Assembly (NCBI GenBank): GCA_004151065.3
Contig: NWUY0300025755.1
Coordinates: 42,713-58,193, forward strand
DNA length: 15,481 nucleotides
Source of the DNA: Larix sibirica
Taxonomy: Eukaryota; Streptophyta; Pinopsida; Pinales; Pinaceae
Reading direction: 5' to 3'
In this document: in pieces, positions 8,301 to 15,420 of the stretch
How the letters are laid out: every line of letters begins with the position of its first letter
How positions within the stretch are numbered: position 1 is the stretch's first letter
The notes under the pieces: generated by a model
Told to the model about the DNA's origin: nothing
The model's input: the letters and a program-made list of their open reading frames with translations, nothing else
Databases searched by the model: none
Translations under genes and position numbers: made by a program

Positions 8301-9459
8301 AAAAATAGTTGAGAAAACTATTTTTACAATCAAAGACATTTGATTATGGCAATCTAAAGTGCATTGAAACTCGTTCAAAGAACAATAGTGTCCTTGCAAG
8401 GTGTATCATCATGACCATTTTGCTAAAGCCACCCACAACTACCATTGAATAGTAATTGTCCCTACGTATCATCATGACCATTTTGCTAAAGCCACCCACA
8501 AGTACCATTGAATAGTAATTTTCCCTACTTTTTTTTGTTAAACCTCTTAGGAAGTCTATTGAAACCCACTCCCATGGTCTACTTGGGTTTGATATACAAC
8601 TTTTGATTTGTTGGCTTTAATAAGCAATAGAGGGAACACCATTTGTGCCATCTTCGACCAAAAGGATTACCTATGCAAAATCCAAAACAACTCCTAAAAA
8701 AGTCTTCAAGTGTTATGTGAGATATCTTTAGTCCATTTTGCATTCATTACATGTTGTGAGGCATCCACCTTCATCTTGAAGGATTGATGAATGCTATGTA
8801 TTGTGAGTGCAATTGATGAATGCTATGTATGGTGAGAGCAATTGATGAATGCTATGTATGGTGAGAGCAATTGATGAATGCTATGTAATTCTTTCTGTGT
8901 ATTTTGGTAGAAATGTTTTCTGGAATTTGGTATCTGGGTCAGCTCTAAAATTCTGAGGTGTTTCATTTCAGGGCACAGGGTCAAACTGGTTCTGCTGGAG
9001 CCAACAACTCAGGATTGGAGACTCTGTTGGCAATGTTTGGAGGGTTGAGCAGTGGAGACACACAAAATGCATCCAATGGTTTGTTCTTTCCACCCTTTTA
9101 ACAGCTACAATTGACAGATTCAGTAGGGAAATCAAAATTGCTTGATTGGTTTTTTTGTCTCAATTTAATGAATGCTTCATGAATAAGGCCACTTTATGCA
9201 CTGCAACTTAGTGTGTAATGTCTGAATGTTTTTGTAATCAGTGCCCCTTAGTAGATACTAGAAACACAACATTTAACTGTTAACTCTTATTGTTTTTGTT
9301 TTGCTGAACACAGTGCCAGCAGAGCAACTGTATGCAACACAATTAGCTCAGCTACAAGAAATGGGGTTCTACGACACACAGGAGAACATCCGTGCATTAA
9401 GTGCAACTAATGGAAATGTCCATGCAGCTGTTGAGCGTTTACTTGGCAATCTTGGCTAG
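2089..9459 (+). CDS. DSK2: DSK2/ubiquilin: UBL-STI1-UBA ubiquitin receptor (7 coding exons)
   Basis: The CDS joins 2089-2344, 3389-4171, 4285-4526, 4940-5032, 5116-5174, 8972-9078 and 9314-9459, giving 1686 nt and 561 residues. All junctions are GT..AG and stay in frame. The start ATG is the first in frame after TGA at 2074-2076, and MGGEGD matches plant DSK2 N-termini. Domains in order: a ubiquitin-like domain at about 27-98 (RLIYKG, with I70 at the position of ubiquitin I44, and HLV at 94-96); a Gly-rich linker at about 133-162; an STI1 pair at about 175-256 ([25 protein letters not shown]); a second STI1 pair at about 402-477; and a UBA domain at about 517-558 (MGF at 530-532, [11 protein letters not shown]). 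The length fits Arabidopsis DSK2a/b, which are about 540-550 residues. In this family UBL binds the proteasome, UBA binds ubiquitin chains, and STI1 repeats bind hydrophobic clients. The plant proteins also link ubiquitinated cargo to ATG8 autophagy. They act in cytosol and nucleus. Identity is near certain; exon edges are inferred from frame and homology. Confidence 0.95.
2345..3388 (+). other. DSK2: DSK2 intron 2 (1044 bp)
   Basis: A T-rich intron with donor G|GTACCT and acceptor TTTGTGCAG. It holds a 41-bp direct repeat (annotated separately), a (TAT)n microsatellite at about 2777-2798 and a GGATGCATCC-centred near-palindrome at about 2483-2513. No gene or retroelement motif is visible in it. 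Confidence 0.85.
2572..2678. repeat. 41-bp direct repeat in intron 2
   Basis: Copies at 2572-2612 and 2638-2678 (offset 66 bp) start with GGGAGTAACTGATCATTC or GGGAGTACCTGATCATTC and run through GGCTACACAT. They differ at one position in 41. The 25 bp between them are not duplicated. Confidence 0.9.
3389..4171 (+). other. DSK2: DSK2 coding exon 2 (end of UBL, Gly-rich linker, STI1-1/2)
   Basis: Encodes residues 86-346: the last UBL strand (DHTVHLVRG), a Ser/Ala/Pro linker, Gly-Leu-Gly-Gly repeats, and the first STI1 pair with the highly conserved run [26 protein letters not shown] and GFNMLRRMY. It ends in the conserved plant NPLPNPW stretch. The donor TCAT|GTAAGT leaves one base, completed as TCA by the next exon. 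Confidence 0.93.
3591..3612 (+). other. G-quadruplex-type motif in exon coding strand
   Basis: Four GGG runs at 3591-3593, 3601-3603, 3606-3608 and 3610-3612 are separated by loops of 7, 2 and 1 nt, which fits the G3N1-7 pattern. The tract encodes part of the Gly-Leu-Gly-Gly linker, so the mRNA would carry it as well. Confidence 0.6.
4172..4284 (+). other. DSK2: DSK2 intron 3 (113 bp)
   Basis: A short T-rich intron with donor TCAT|GTAAGT and acceptor TTTTCCCAG. Read through, it stops in frame at 4219-4221, so retention would truncate the protein after the first STI1 pair. Confidence 0.9.
4285..4526 (+). other. DSK2: DSK2 coding exon 3 (Thr/Gly linker, STI1-3)
   Basis: Encodes residues 347-427: a Thr/Gly/Pro-rich linker, then [15 protein letters not shown] and NPQYMNQ, the start of the second STI1 pair. 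It ends in phase 0 at AATCAG|GTAAGT. The same STI1-3 wording (LLQNPA..QMM...NPQYMNQ) is typical of plant DSK2. Confidence 0.93.
4527..4939 (+). other. DSK2: DSK2 intron 4 (413 bp)
   Basis: A phase-0 intron with donor CAG|GTAAGT and acceptor TATTTACAG. About a quarter of it is a 110-bp hairpin element at 4751-4860; the rest is plain AT-rich sequence. Confidence 0.9.
4751..4860. mobile_element. MITE-like hairpin element in intron 4
   Basis: The ends are inverted repeats. Positions 4751-4772 begin CTAGCATAAGTCCAT, and the complement of 4839-4860 begins CTAGCATAAATCCAT, with 3 mismatches in 22. The element is 110 bp, non-coding and AT-rich inside, with only weak pairing toward the centre. The right arm (about 4809-4858), read in complement, matches the left arm of the hairpin at 15258-15420, including GCACCGAGAGGGAT, which shows a dispersed family. 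No convincing target-site duplication is visible, so the transposon class is undecided. Confidence 0.6.
4940..5032 (+). other. DSK2: DSK2 coding exon 4 (STI1-3/4 junction)
   Basis: Encodes residues 428-458 ([20 protein letters not shown]...SPESMQ), the helix pair bridging the third and fourth STI1 repeats. The exon is 93 nt and phase 0 at both ends, so skipping it would keep the frame while deleting 31 residues. Confidence 0.93.
5116..5174 (+). other. DSK2: DSK2 coding exon 5 (end of STI1-4)
   Basis: Encodes residues 459-477 plus two bases of Gln478 ([13 protein letters not shown]...MGGQ). The 83-bp intron before it (5033-5115) has acceptor TTTTTGCAG. The donor GGCCA|GTAAGT follows at 5174/5175. 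Reading on into the intron gives CAG TAA, an immediate stop. Confidence 0.9.
5760..7750. other. unassigned, probably repeat-derived intron sequence
   Basis: About 2 kb of intron 6 with no intact frame. It is less AT-rich than the ordinary intron and has long stretches of codon-like text broken by stops, which suggests an old insertion. An imperfect 21-bp direct repeat begins at 7159 and 7245 (ACTAACAATCCAT). One plus-strand phrase near 7310-7345 reads [12 protein letters not shown], resembling the QGCPLSxLL motif of non-LTR reverse transcriptases, but no flanking motif supports it. Confidence 0.35.
7852..7991. repeat. 70-bp tandem duplication inside the gypsy relic
   Basis: Two adjacent 70-bp copies, 7852-7921 and 7922-7991, both contain TTGATTGTTGTTTAAA and end GATCATGAAT. 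By eye they differ at 10 positions. Confidence 0.88.
8403..8528. repeat. 63-bp tandem duplication in the integrase core
   Basis: Copies at 8403-8465 and 8466-8528 both begin GTATCATCATGACCATTTTG and differ at 2 of 63 positions. On the minus strand the unit encodes the stretch containing VVVGGFSKM. It is 21 codons long, so the frame is unchanged. Confidence 0.95.
8783..8887. repeat. 29-bp minisatellite, about 3.6 copies, before exon 7
   Basis: Units start at 8783, 8812, 8841 and 8870, each beginning ATTGATGAATGCTATGTA. Copies 2 and 3 are identical, copy 1 differs at two positions and copy 4 is partial (18 bp). The array lies between the gypsy relic and the exon 7 acceptor, ending 84 bp before it. 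Confidence 0.95.
8972..9078 (+). other. DSK2: DSK2 coding exon 6 (linker to UBA)
   Basis: Completes Gln478 and encodes residues 479-513: a Gln/Gly/Asn-rich linker around [11 protein letters not shown], the conserved helix that precedes UBA in plant DSK2 (compare LLMNMFGSLG). The donor AATG|GTTTGT leaves one base for Val514. Confidence 0.92.
9079..9313 (+). other. DSK2: DSK2 intron 7 (235 bp)
   Basis: Donor AATG|GTTTGT (weaker than GTAAGT) and acceptor GAACACAG|TGCCAG, with a T-rich tract about 15 bp upstream. It is plain AT-rich intron with nothing else seen. Confidence 0.88.
9314..9459 (+). other. DSK2: DSK2 last coding exon (UBA domain, stop)
   Basis: Encodes residues 514-561. The UBA domain runs [16 protein letters not shown], then [12 protein letters not shown] and [12 protein letters not shown], ending in TAG at 9457-9459. 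The MGF loop and the C-terminal LL, both used for ubiquitin binding in the family, are intact. Ser543 sits where relatives often carry a hydrophobic residue or Thr, a mild departure. Confidence 0.95.
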
Positions 9460-9830
9460 GCCTTTTCAGCAATGTATTTTTTCATATATCCAATTATTTT
9501 ATGTTGTGTCCAACATCCAAACTCTGTTTTCCATTTCTTTTTTTGATTAGAAGGTTAAGTTGAAGCATTCTTGAACTGCATTTAAAAATCTAGATGTGAA
9601 ATAATAAGGCAAGTTTTGGTAGGTGCAAACAATTTGTGTTTGCTGACTTATGTGAACTGCAAGTGTCTGGCTTCTATCGAGCTTAAAAAAGCCGTACCTT
9701 TTGAGTCACTTGGGCATGGGCCCATTTTTGTACAGTTTTTAGTACTCTTTGGCCTTGTTGCATGTGCATGTTGTCATAATTAACTGTTGGATACTTATAA
9801 CAATTTATACAGCGTAGGATTCATAGATAG
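9460..9830 (+). other. DSK2: probable 3' untranslated region of DSK2
   Basis: T-rich sequence follows the stop. There is no canonical AATAAA; an AATAAT-type element lies at about 9600-9606, and TTTGTA/TTGTTG-rich elements typical of plant far-upstream poly(A) signals lie at about 9727-9775. The cleavage site cannot be fixed by eye. Confidence 0.4.
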
Positions 9831-11900
9831 GTTATTTTGAACTTCGTTAATTTTCCCATCACAAGGTCAGAGATTCTGGACCAGAAATCTGTAAATTATA
9901 TGTGGATGAGAAGGTTGGTTTTGAATTGAACACTACTTGGATTGGATTCCTTTTGAAATTGCAGATATTAGGCTAGAATGAATGAAACTAAAAATTAAGT
10001 ATTGGTGCTTCTGAATATTTATTAATGGTGTCATTGACCTGGCTGGATATGATGGCTTCTTGAGTTTTATAGATTGTCGCTCAGGAGTCGTACAAAGTAC
10101 ACTGTACAGCCTTTGTGAGACATTTTGTTTTCCTGTGAAGTTTGAGACACGGAGTTACATCTGCTGGAGTCAAATGAAACTGTGCTGTATTTTCAAGTTG
10201 TATGTGATATATTAACTGTCTAATTCTACTGTTTCCTATTTCCATGAGTAAGGGCATTGGAAGCTCTGTCTGCAGTGGTGTATAAATGAATTGAATTATG
10301 TTTAACACTGTAGTGCACGAACGAGTTGAGTAAAAGAACAAAAGGCTGCCTTTTACTAACTCCCTCCTCCCGTTTCACCTGTTTGGGCTAGCACCAGAAA
10401 CTTTTCTTTACTTCATCCACATTTCTTGGAGTCAATGGAGCCTGGTGATGATATTGGAATGTGTGGATTTTTTTTAATCTCTGCAAGTTAGAATGAGTGT
10501 TTCTTTGGGTTGTCAAAGCCATGTTATCTATATGTTTTTCAAAATGGCATGTGAGATACTTGATATTTCTTTTGATGGCCAACATTATTGGATTTATAAT
10601 TTGTAACACCTTGAAATAGTAGCGTTACACCATATGATTTGTATTTTATTGAAATACAAGGGACTGGAGAAGACTCAAGAAATAATTAGGTCATTTATTT
10701 TTGCTGTTGAAGTGCATCGCTGTTTGAGGCAATGAAATCAGTTATTTGGTGGGTAATGGTACCGTGTTAGAACTTGTCTACTTGCTAATTCTTCTCACGG
10801 TTTACTTCATGTTTCACGACTTGTGCTGATGTCATTTGCATGTTGATACTGATGGCAGTTTCTCATTATTTCAGCGATCTAACAAAATAGATTAACAATC
10901 GGTTTAACCAATCTGCAATCAAATTTTGTTTTTATTACAGAGGTTGATTAACCAAAGTCAAAGCAAAAGGTTTGGTTTAAATTGCAACAAAATTCTGATT
11001 TAATTCCGGAGGTTGAATATCCAAAGTGAAGGCAAAAGCAAAAGCAAAGACTCCTTAGATGATGGGCTTCACTTTTTAGAGGATATTGCATGTTCTGTGA
11101 AGACATAAGCCTGTGTATGTATATGTATTTAAGATTTTTCAAGAATGGTTCAGCATGCTTGAAGGACTTCTCTGGAAAGAGTGGATTCCTTGGCTTTGTG
11201 TGACATATTTGAAGGGTATTTATTTCAATAAATTTGTTAATTTTGCAAGTGGTTTTTCCCCTTTGAAACTCATCATACAGGTGGGGCATTGCACATTGAG
11301 AATGGTACTTTAGTGGACAGCCACCTAATATTCTAGACTTCATTTTCTTTGTTGGCAGCTTTAAAATTTATTTATAATTTGCACCTGTTTATTTGCTGTT
11401 TATTCGAGGTTAAATTCTATTTTGAATGTATGGGCTAGTATAATTCCATTATTTGACGAATTGTTTTCATTTTAGTGAAAAATGTTACTGACATTAACTA
11501 CGAATAATGTGGCACAGTATGTGACCTGAAGGCCTTTTCTTTTAGGAAGTTGCGTTGGCAATTTTATTTGCTTGGGAAATATTGCAATTTCTATTTGAGT
11601 TGAAATGAAATTACATGTAGCAGATGTTTATAGCATTCAAAAAGGATCACGTGAATCCCCAGATTTTCATTACAATGAGATATGCAATCACTCTTCATAA
11701 AAAAATTCTATTTGTCGAGAACAGTTCTTTTAAAAATCACTCTTTAAAAATGTATTATCTTTTCTCGTTTGTTTATAACCTTTTACATCTTTTAAAATTT
11801 ATAACATATGCCTTAATAAAAAAGCATAAACCTGAACAGATGTATCCTGTTCTATACCTATGAACACAAAATAACACTCGTAAAGCCTCCTTCGATGATT
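9830..11900. other. intergenic AT-rich DNA, no gene seen
   Basis: No coding frame beyond short chance ORFs and no RNA gene is recognised. A 69-bp imperfect tandem duplication lies at 10915-11052. The lower-coordinate part, about 11360-11900, is the place where the 3' end of the minus-strand LINE should lie, but no poly(T) tail marks it. Confidence 0.55.
10915..11052. repeat. 69-bp imperfect tandem duplication
   Basis: Copies start at 10915 (GCAATCAAATTTTG...GAGGTTGATTAACCAAAG) and 10984 (GCAACAAAATTCTG...GAGGTTGAATATCCAAAG), and each ends with GCAAAAG-rich sequence. The copies are clearly diverged, so this duplication is older than the 63-bp one in intron 6. Confidence 0.75.
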
Positions 11901-11919
11901 GATTGACTGGGGACAACTA

Positions 11920-12200
11920 TCAATAAAGCCAATCGCAGATCTCATGCACCGAGAGTGCTTTTACTATGTGCCATACTTGCTTTCTGATATAAACCAACTG
12001 TTGAAGGCCACGTGATGTGCCTTTGGACAGAGTGTATGCCTCTGAGTTAACCTCTTTGTGCATTTGAAAGAAAGAGATGTGCCTTTGTACATGCCTCATT
12101 TTCTTTACTTGATCAAATACACGATTTAGCTCCAGATTGCCCACCTTTTATTTGCCATTCATCCAATTTATGACCACCGTCAAAGTATCCCCAAGGTCTT
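11920..12200 (-). pseudogene. RNase H domain remnant of the LINE, internally deleted
   Basis: On the minus strand PWGYFDGG (12174-12197) resembles the first strand of RNase H, which carries the catalytic Asp. It is followed closely by HKLDEWQIKGG, which resembles the later GDSKLVIDW segment. About 100 bp further comes FFQMHKEVNSEAYTLSK, like the family's HxYREfNxeADxLSK. The middle of the domain, between the first Asp and the GDS motif, appears to be missing, and a frame change separates the two halves. It would not be catalytic. Confidence 0.65.
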
Positions 12201-12386
12201 GATTTGCTAATTGGCTCATGATTGTTAACTGTGGCCTTTGTATTTTTGGAGGAGATTGAAAGCTTCCAAAAATTGGTCTCATTTGCGAGGCACACCTGAA
12301 AATGGAGAGATATACCTGTGCTTGAAATTCTCTACAATCCTAGCTAGCCAGATGACCTATGACATCATCAAAGGAAGTGCTTTGCA

Positions 12387-12506
12387 ATCTTTTAGTTTCT
12401 CCTTCTGTTGCTAGCATTTGAAGTATTTTACAACTTACTCCCCTTGATCTTTTAGTTTATTTTTCTGTTGCTAGCTTTTGAAGTATTTTACCACTTTCTC
12501 CCCTTG
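12387..12506. repeat. 60-bp tandem duplication in the LINE
   Basis: Copies at 12387-12446 and 12447-12506 both start ATCTTTTAGTTT, contain CTGTTGCTAGC and TTTGAAGTATTTTAC, and end CTCCCCTTG, with about 6 differences in 60. A further short imperfect repeat (GCTAGTGA...CTGTCATCA) follows at 12506 and 12546. Confidence 0.88.
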
Positions 12507-13752
12507 CTAGTGATGTCTAACTGCTGTCATCAGGTCTTTTGCCCGTGCTAGTGACATCTAACACCTGTCATCATGTCCATCTCGACCCAGTCCTCGCAAG
12601 AATATCTACAAGTGATTCAGTGTCGGTGTTCGTTTTGGACAAAGTGCATTTGTTAGGCCCATGTCGGTTTCTTTTTTGAATGACTTCCCATGTTAGGGCT
12701 ACAAATACTATCCTCCCCTTCAAAGGACCTCATATCTTTTGCAAACACTTTGACCATCCTGGATCATCTCCTTGGTTATCATTCATGAGCATTTGTTCAG
12801 GACCCAATCTGGTAGTGGAAACTCCAAATGCTGGATTTTAGTACCCATGCAAATTCATCGTTCTCATATTTGATTTCTATGACTTGGAGTTTTCCTATAT
12901 AAGTCTCCCACTGCTTTCCTTCTGAACTAGTAGATCTACTTTTTTCACTCCTGCTGCCATATGTTTGTGAGTTCTAGGTATATGCTACGTAGACAAGTTA
13001 AAAATTCCCCTAATAAAGAGAACCGACAAGGTATTTAGGTAATCTATGTGCATCTCCACACCTCGAGGAACAATACTTCTTGTGACGTTTTCTCCTTTAC
13101 CTATTGACCCAACCAATTAATTTTCCACTGAATGAAAGAATAATGCAATAGCTTTCCAAAATATAGATGCCTTATGTATGGATTTGTTTGGATGTTTGAT
13201 CCACTCGTTGTAATCAGTGTGCATTAACTTTACACTGCGAGTGCCTTAGTGAAGAGATGTATGCTTTTTAATCCCCAAACCGCTACATCCTTAGGTTTAG
13301 CGATTACCTGCCACTTCAATGGAATGCCATCTCGTCATGAACAGTTATGATGCTGGATTGGTATGGCAGTACGAGGGATACATAGATACTGCCCTACTAG
13401 ATAGCTTTGGCACGTATAGTGTTGCCTAGATCTAACCTAGATTGTACTCTAGTAGCCTACATTATCCTGTTCATTGGTTTGTCTAATTTTGCCTTGTATT
13501 CCTTATAACTCTTTTAGGAATATAGGCCAATGAGTGCCAATATCTTGGAATAACTTCAAGTACAACTTTCACCAAAGGTTAATCACCCTCCTAATTGAAC
13601 TTTGTATGTGACACCACCTGTTAATTCTCTTAACAATTTCTATACGCCATTTCTTCACATTTTCAATAAGAAACGTAAATACTTGATCTTGCTTGAGAAT
13701 CTATGCATTGGAAATGAAAAATCTCGATGATCCACCGCTAATTGTCCTTTTC

Positions 13753-13831
13753 TACCTCATTGAAGGAAATATAAAACTTCTTCATGATATACTACAATTT
13801 CATACCTCATTGAAGGAAATATAAAACTTCT
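13753..13831. repeat. 29-bp direct repeat in the LINE
   Basis: TACCTCATTGAAGGAAATAT and the following AAAACTTCT occur at 13753-13781 and again at 13803-13831, identical across 29 bp, at an offset of 50 bp. Confidence 0.9.
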
Positions 13832-13972
13832 ATAATTTCTTTTAGTTTGTTTGTATCTCCAAGAATAATCATAAAACAAAAGTACATCATCAACATGTGT
13901 CGAAAGAAAGATCTTCATAGCTTAATTCATTTTAGAATATTTGTTTTTTTTCTTCTTTAGAATTGCCCTGCG

Positions 13973-14090
13973 TAGGCCTTTAATGATTATCAGCAAAAGT
14001 AATGGGGTCAATGGACATGTCTGTCTTACGGCTTAGGCCTTTAATGATTATCCCCAAAAGTAACGGGGTCAGTGGACATGTCTGTCTTAC
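13973..14090. repeat. 57-bp duplication of the LINE RT core
   Basis: Copies at 13973-14029 and 14034-14090 (offset 61 bp) begin TAGGCCTTTAATGATTAT and end CTGTCTTAC, with 4 differences in 57. On the minus strand each copy encodes VRQTCPLTPLLL. The 61-bp offset is not a multiple of three, so the second copy is out of frame with the first. Confidence 0.92.
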
Positions 14091-14540
14091 TCCTTTAGCG
14101 GGTTTGCAAAAACTAGATGTTATCCATTTATCAACAAGTAAAGGATATTGAGGTTAGGGATGGCATAATCTAGTTTACCGATATGTATCAGCACGAGTGT
14201 CAAATACAACTAGTTTGATCTGTCATATTCATAGGATAAGTTTAGCTTCAAAAACATTGCCGATAGCTTCTTGGTTTTAATGAAGTGCAATGCTTGTTGT
14301 GCTACCCTAATGGCATCATGAAATTGTGTGCGATGAAGTGAAATTGTCATTGGATATAGTTTTAGAGAATATCTTTACTATTAGAGCATTGCTTTTGGTA
14401 ATACAATTTTACAAAAAGATTTGTTTGAACTCATAAATTCTTTTGGTTTGTCCTTACGTTTTAAGGCTAGAAAGAAGGGTTTAGTTGAAAAGGTCTTATG
14501 ACTTTTCAACTAAAGGTAGAGGTTTGTCCTCAAATCCTTT

Positions 14541-14732
14541 ACCTTCCTTAGTAAGTCCTCTTCTATGAAATCATAAAAAGCCATCAACAATTCCACAATG
14601 CAGTCAAGGCTTTGACTTTTATACTCCTCGATTCGCTCTACCATCCTTAGCAAGTCTTCTTCTATGAAATCGTAAATAGCCATCAACAATTCTACACTGC
14701 AGCCATCAAGGCTTGGACTTTTATGCTTCAGG
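14541..14732. repeat. 99-bp in-frame tandem duplication in the LINE RT N-terminus
   Basis: Copies begin at 14541 (ACCTTCCTTAGTAAGTC) and 14640 (ACCATCCTTAGCAAGTC), at an offset of 99 bp. On the minus strand both encode ELLMA-x-YDFIEEDLLR preceded by KSPSLDG or KSQSLD. The unit is 33 codons, so the frame is kept. Confidence 0.9.
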
Positions 14733-15257
14733 AGTTTAACATTGTTTTAAATTCTTCTTTAGAAACTTCCTCCTATTGTTTTTTTTCTGCTTTCTCATCA
14801 ACAAGACTTTGAAAATAAGTGGTCAATTTAACAATTTCTCAAAATAAGAAATCCTTAATGTTACAATTCATTTAAAGTTGTAGCTTTGATACCATCCTTT
14901 CTCTATGATTGGCTTAGTTATGGAAATTTTCATGTTTTCATCTTTGTTAAACAACCACAGAGCCCTACTCTTTAGTCTCTAGAAAGCGTCATTTGCTAGA
15001 ATTTTCCTTTTGGATTGTTCCAAGACCTTTAACCATTCTTTTGAGGATTCATCATTGGGTCCCTCAAGGTCCCACAATATAAAAGTTTGTCATTTACTTC
15101 TCAATTCATATTAGTGTAGGTTGATGTTGCATTCTTAACCTTTTGAAGGTTGGTCGTGAATGGTAAGCTAGTTGAATTTCTTGAGGATATGACATAGGTT
15201 TTCCATTATGGTTTTGACTAAATTTAGAAATTCCTACTCTAGCTAGGTAGAAACCAA

Positions 15258-15420
15258 CGTAGATCCATCTTAACCCAGATCTATGCACCGAGAGGGATCT
15301 AATTTCTTTAAGTGTATTTTTATTTTAAATTAAATTTTTTTCACATCCAAAAATATTACACTTCAAGAAATTGGATCCCTCTTGGTGCTTGATAGATCCA
15401 ATAGTTTAAAATGATCTATG
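15258..15420. mobile_element. MITE-like long inverted repeat at right edge
   Basis: The left arm (about 15258-15320, containing ATGCACCGAGAGGGATCTAA and TTTCTTTAAGTGTA) is complementary to the right arm (about 15350-15420, containing TACACTTCAAGAAATT and GGATCCCTCTTGGTGCTTG). An AT-rich loop of about 30 bp separates them. The arms extend about 60-70 bp with scattered mismatches, so the strand could fold on itself. Its left arm is related to the right arm of the intron 4 hairpin. It is non-coding, and no clear target duplication is seen. Confidence 0.7.

Larger units (their letters stand above)
7750..8780 (-). mobile_element. decayed Ty3/gypsy integrase fragment (antisense in intron 6)
   Basis: Read on the minus strand from about 8780 down, the order matches a Ty3/gypsy integrase. 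There is a remnant of the zinc-binding region (FWSKM near 8650, where the family has W-P-x-M), then [16 protein letters not shown] (about 8530-8577, first catalytic Asp kept), VVVGGFSKM (about 8430-8510; family VVVDRFSKM), [17 protein letters not shown] and FHPQTNG (about 8234-8336, second Asp kept), and [13 protein letters not shown] (about 8108-8145). A C-terminal part follows with stops. The catalytic Glu expected after HPQTxGQ is not found, and several frameshifts and stops are present. No reverse transcriptase, protease, gag or LTR is recognised, so this is a truncated dead copy. Confidence 0.85.
5175..8971 (+). other. DSK2: DSK2 intron 6, 3.8 kb, expanded by retroelement DNA
   Basis: The donor CCA|GTAAGT and acceptor TTTCATTTCAG|GGCACAGG join the STI1-4 exon to the linker exon in frame (phase 2). 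Roughly the first 600 bp are ordinary T-rich intron. 5760-7750 is older sequence with many stops that I cannot assign. 7750-8780 is an antisense gypsy integrase relic, and 8783-8887 is a minisatellite. An AAATAAA run at 6216-6222 could serve as an intronic poly(A) signal. Confidence 0.88.
11900..15050 (-). mobile_element. decayed L1-type LINE: reverse transcriptase plus RNase H
   Basis: Minus-strand motifs run in LINE order from high to low coordinates. SRALWLFNKDEN (about 14950-15000) marks the spacer before RT. KSPSLDG (about 14710-14735; family KSPGPDG) and PKEFMSSNKSF (about 14400-14450) come next. MFLKLNLSYEYDRSN (about 14213-14262) and VRQTCPLTPLLL (about 14050-14090) follow. The catalytic HVDDVLLF is at about 13877-13897. 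LVKVVLEVIPRYWHSLA (about 13530-13575) and PKDVAVWGLKSIHLF (about 13245-13300) close the RT C-terminus. An RNase H remnant is at 11920-12200. Stops and frameshifts break it throughout. The endonuclease domain is not seen inside the window. RNase H-bearing L1 elements are known in plants. It is inactive; its borders are approximate. Confidence 0.85.

Noticed and set aside
11113-11343. Open frames on both strands at 10948-11343
   Set aside because: They are short, with no motifs or splice-linked continuation; they overlap a tandem duplication and look like chance ORFs.
11936-11955. GATCTCATGCACCGAGAG resembling the arm of the 15258 hairpin
   Set aside because: The match is only about 18-20 bp with one indel and lies inside the LINE RNase H frame with no inverted partner; chance is plausible.
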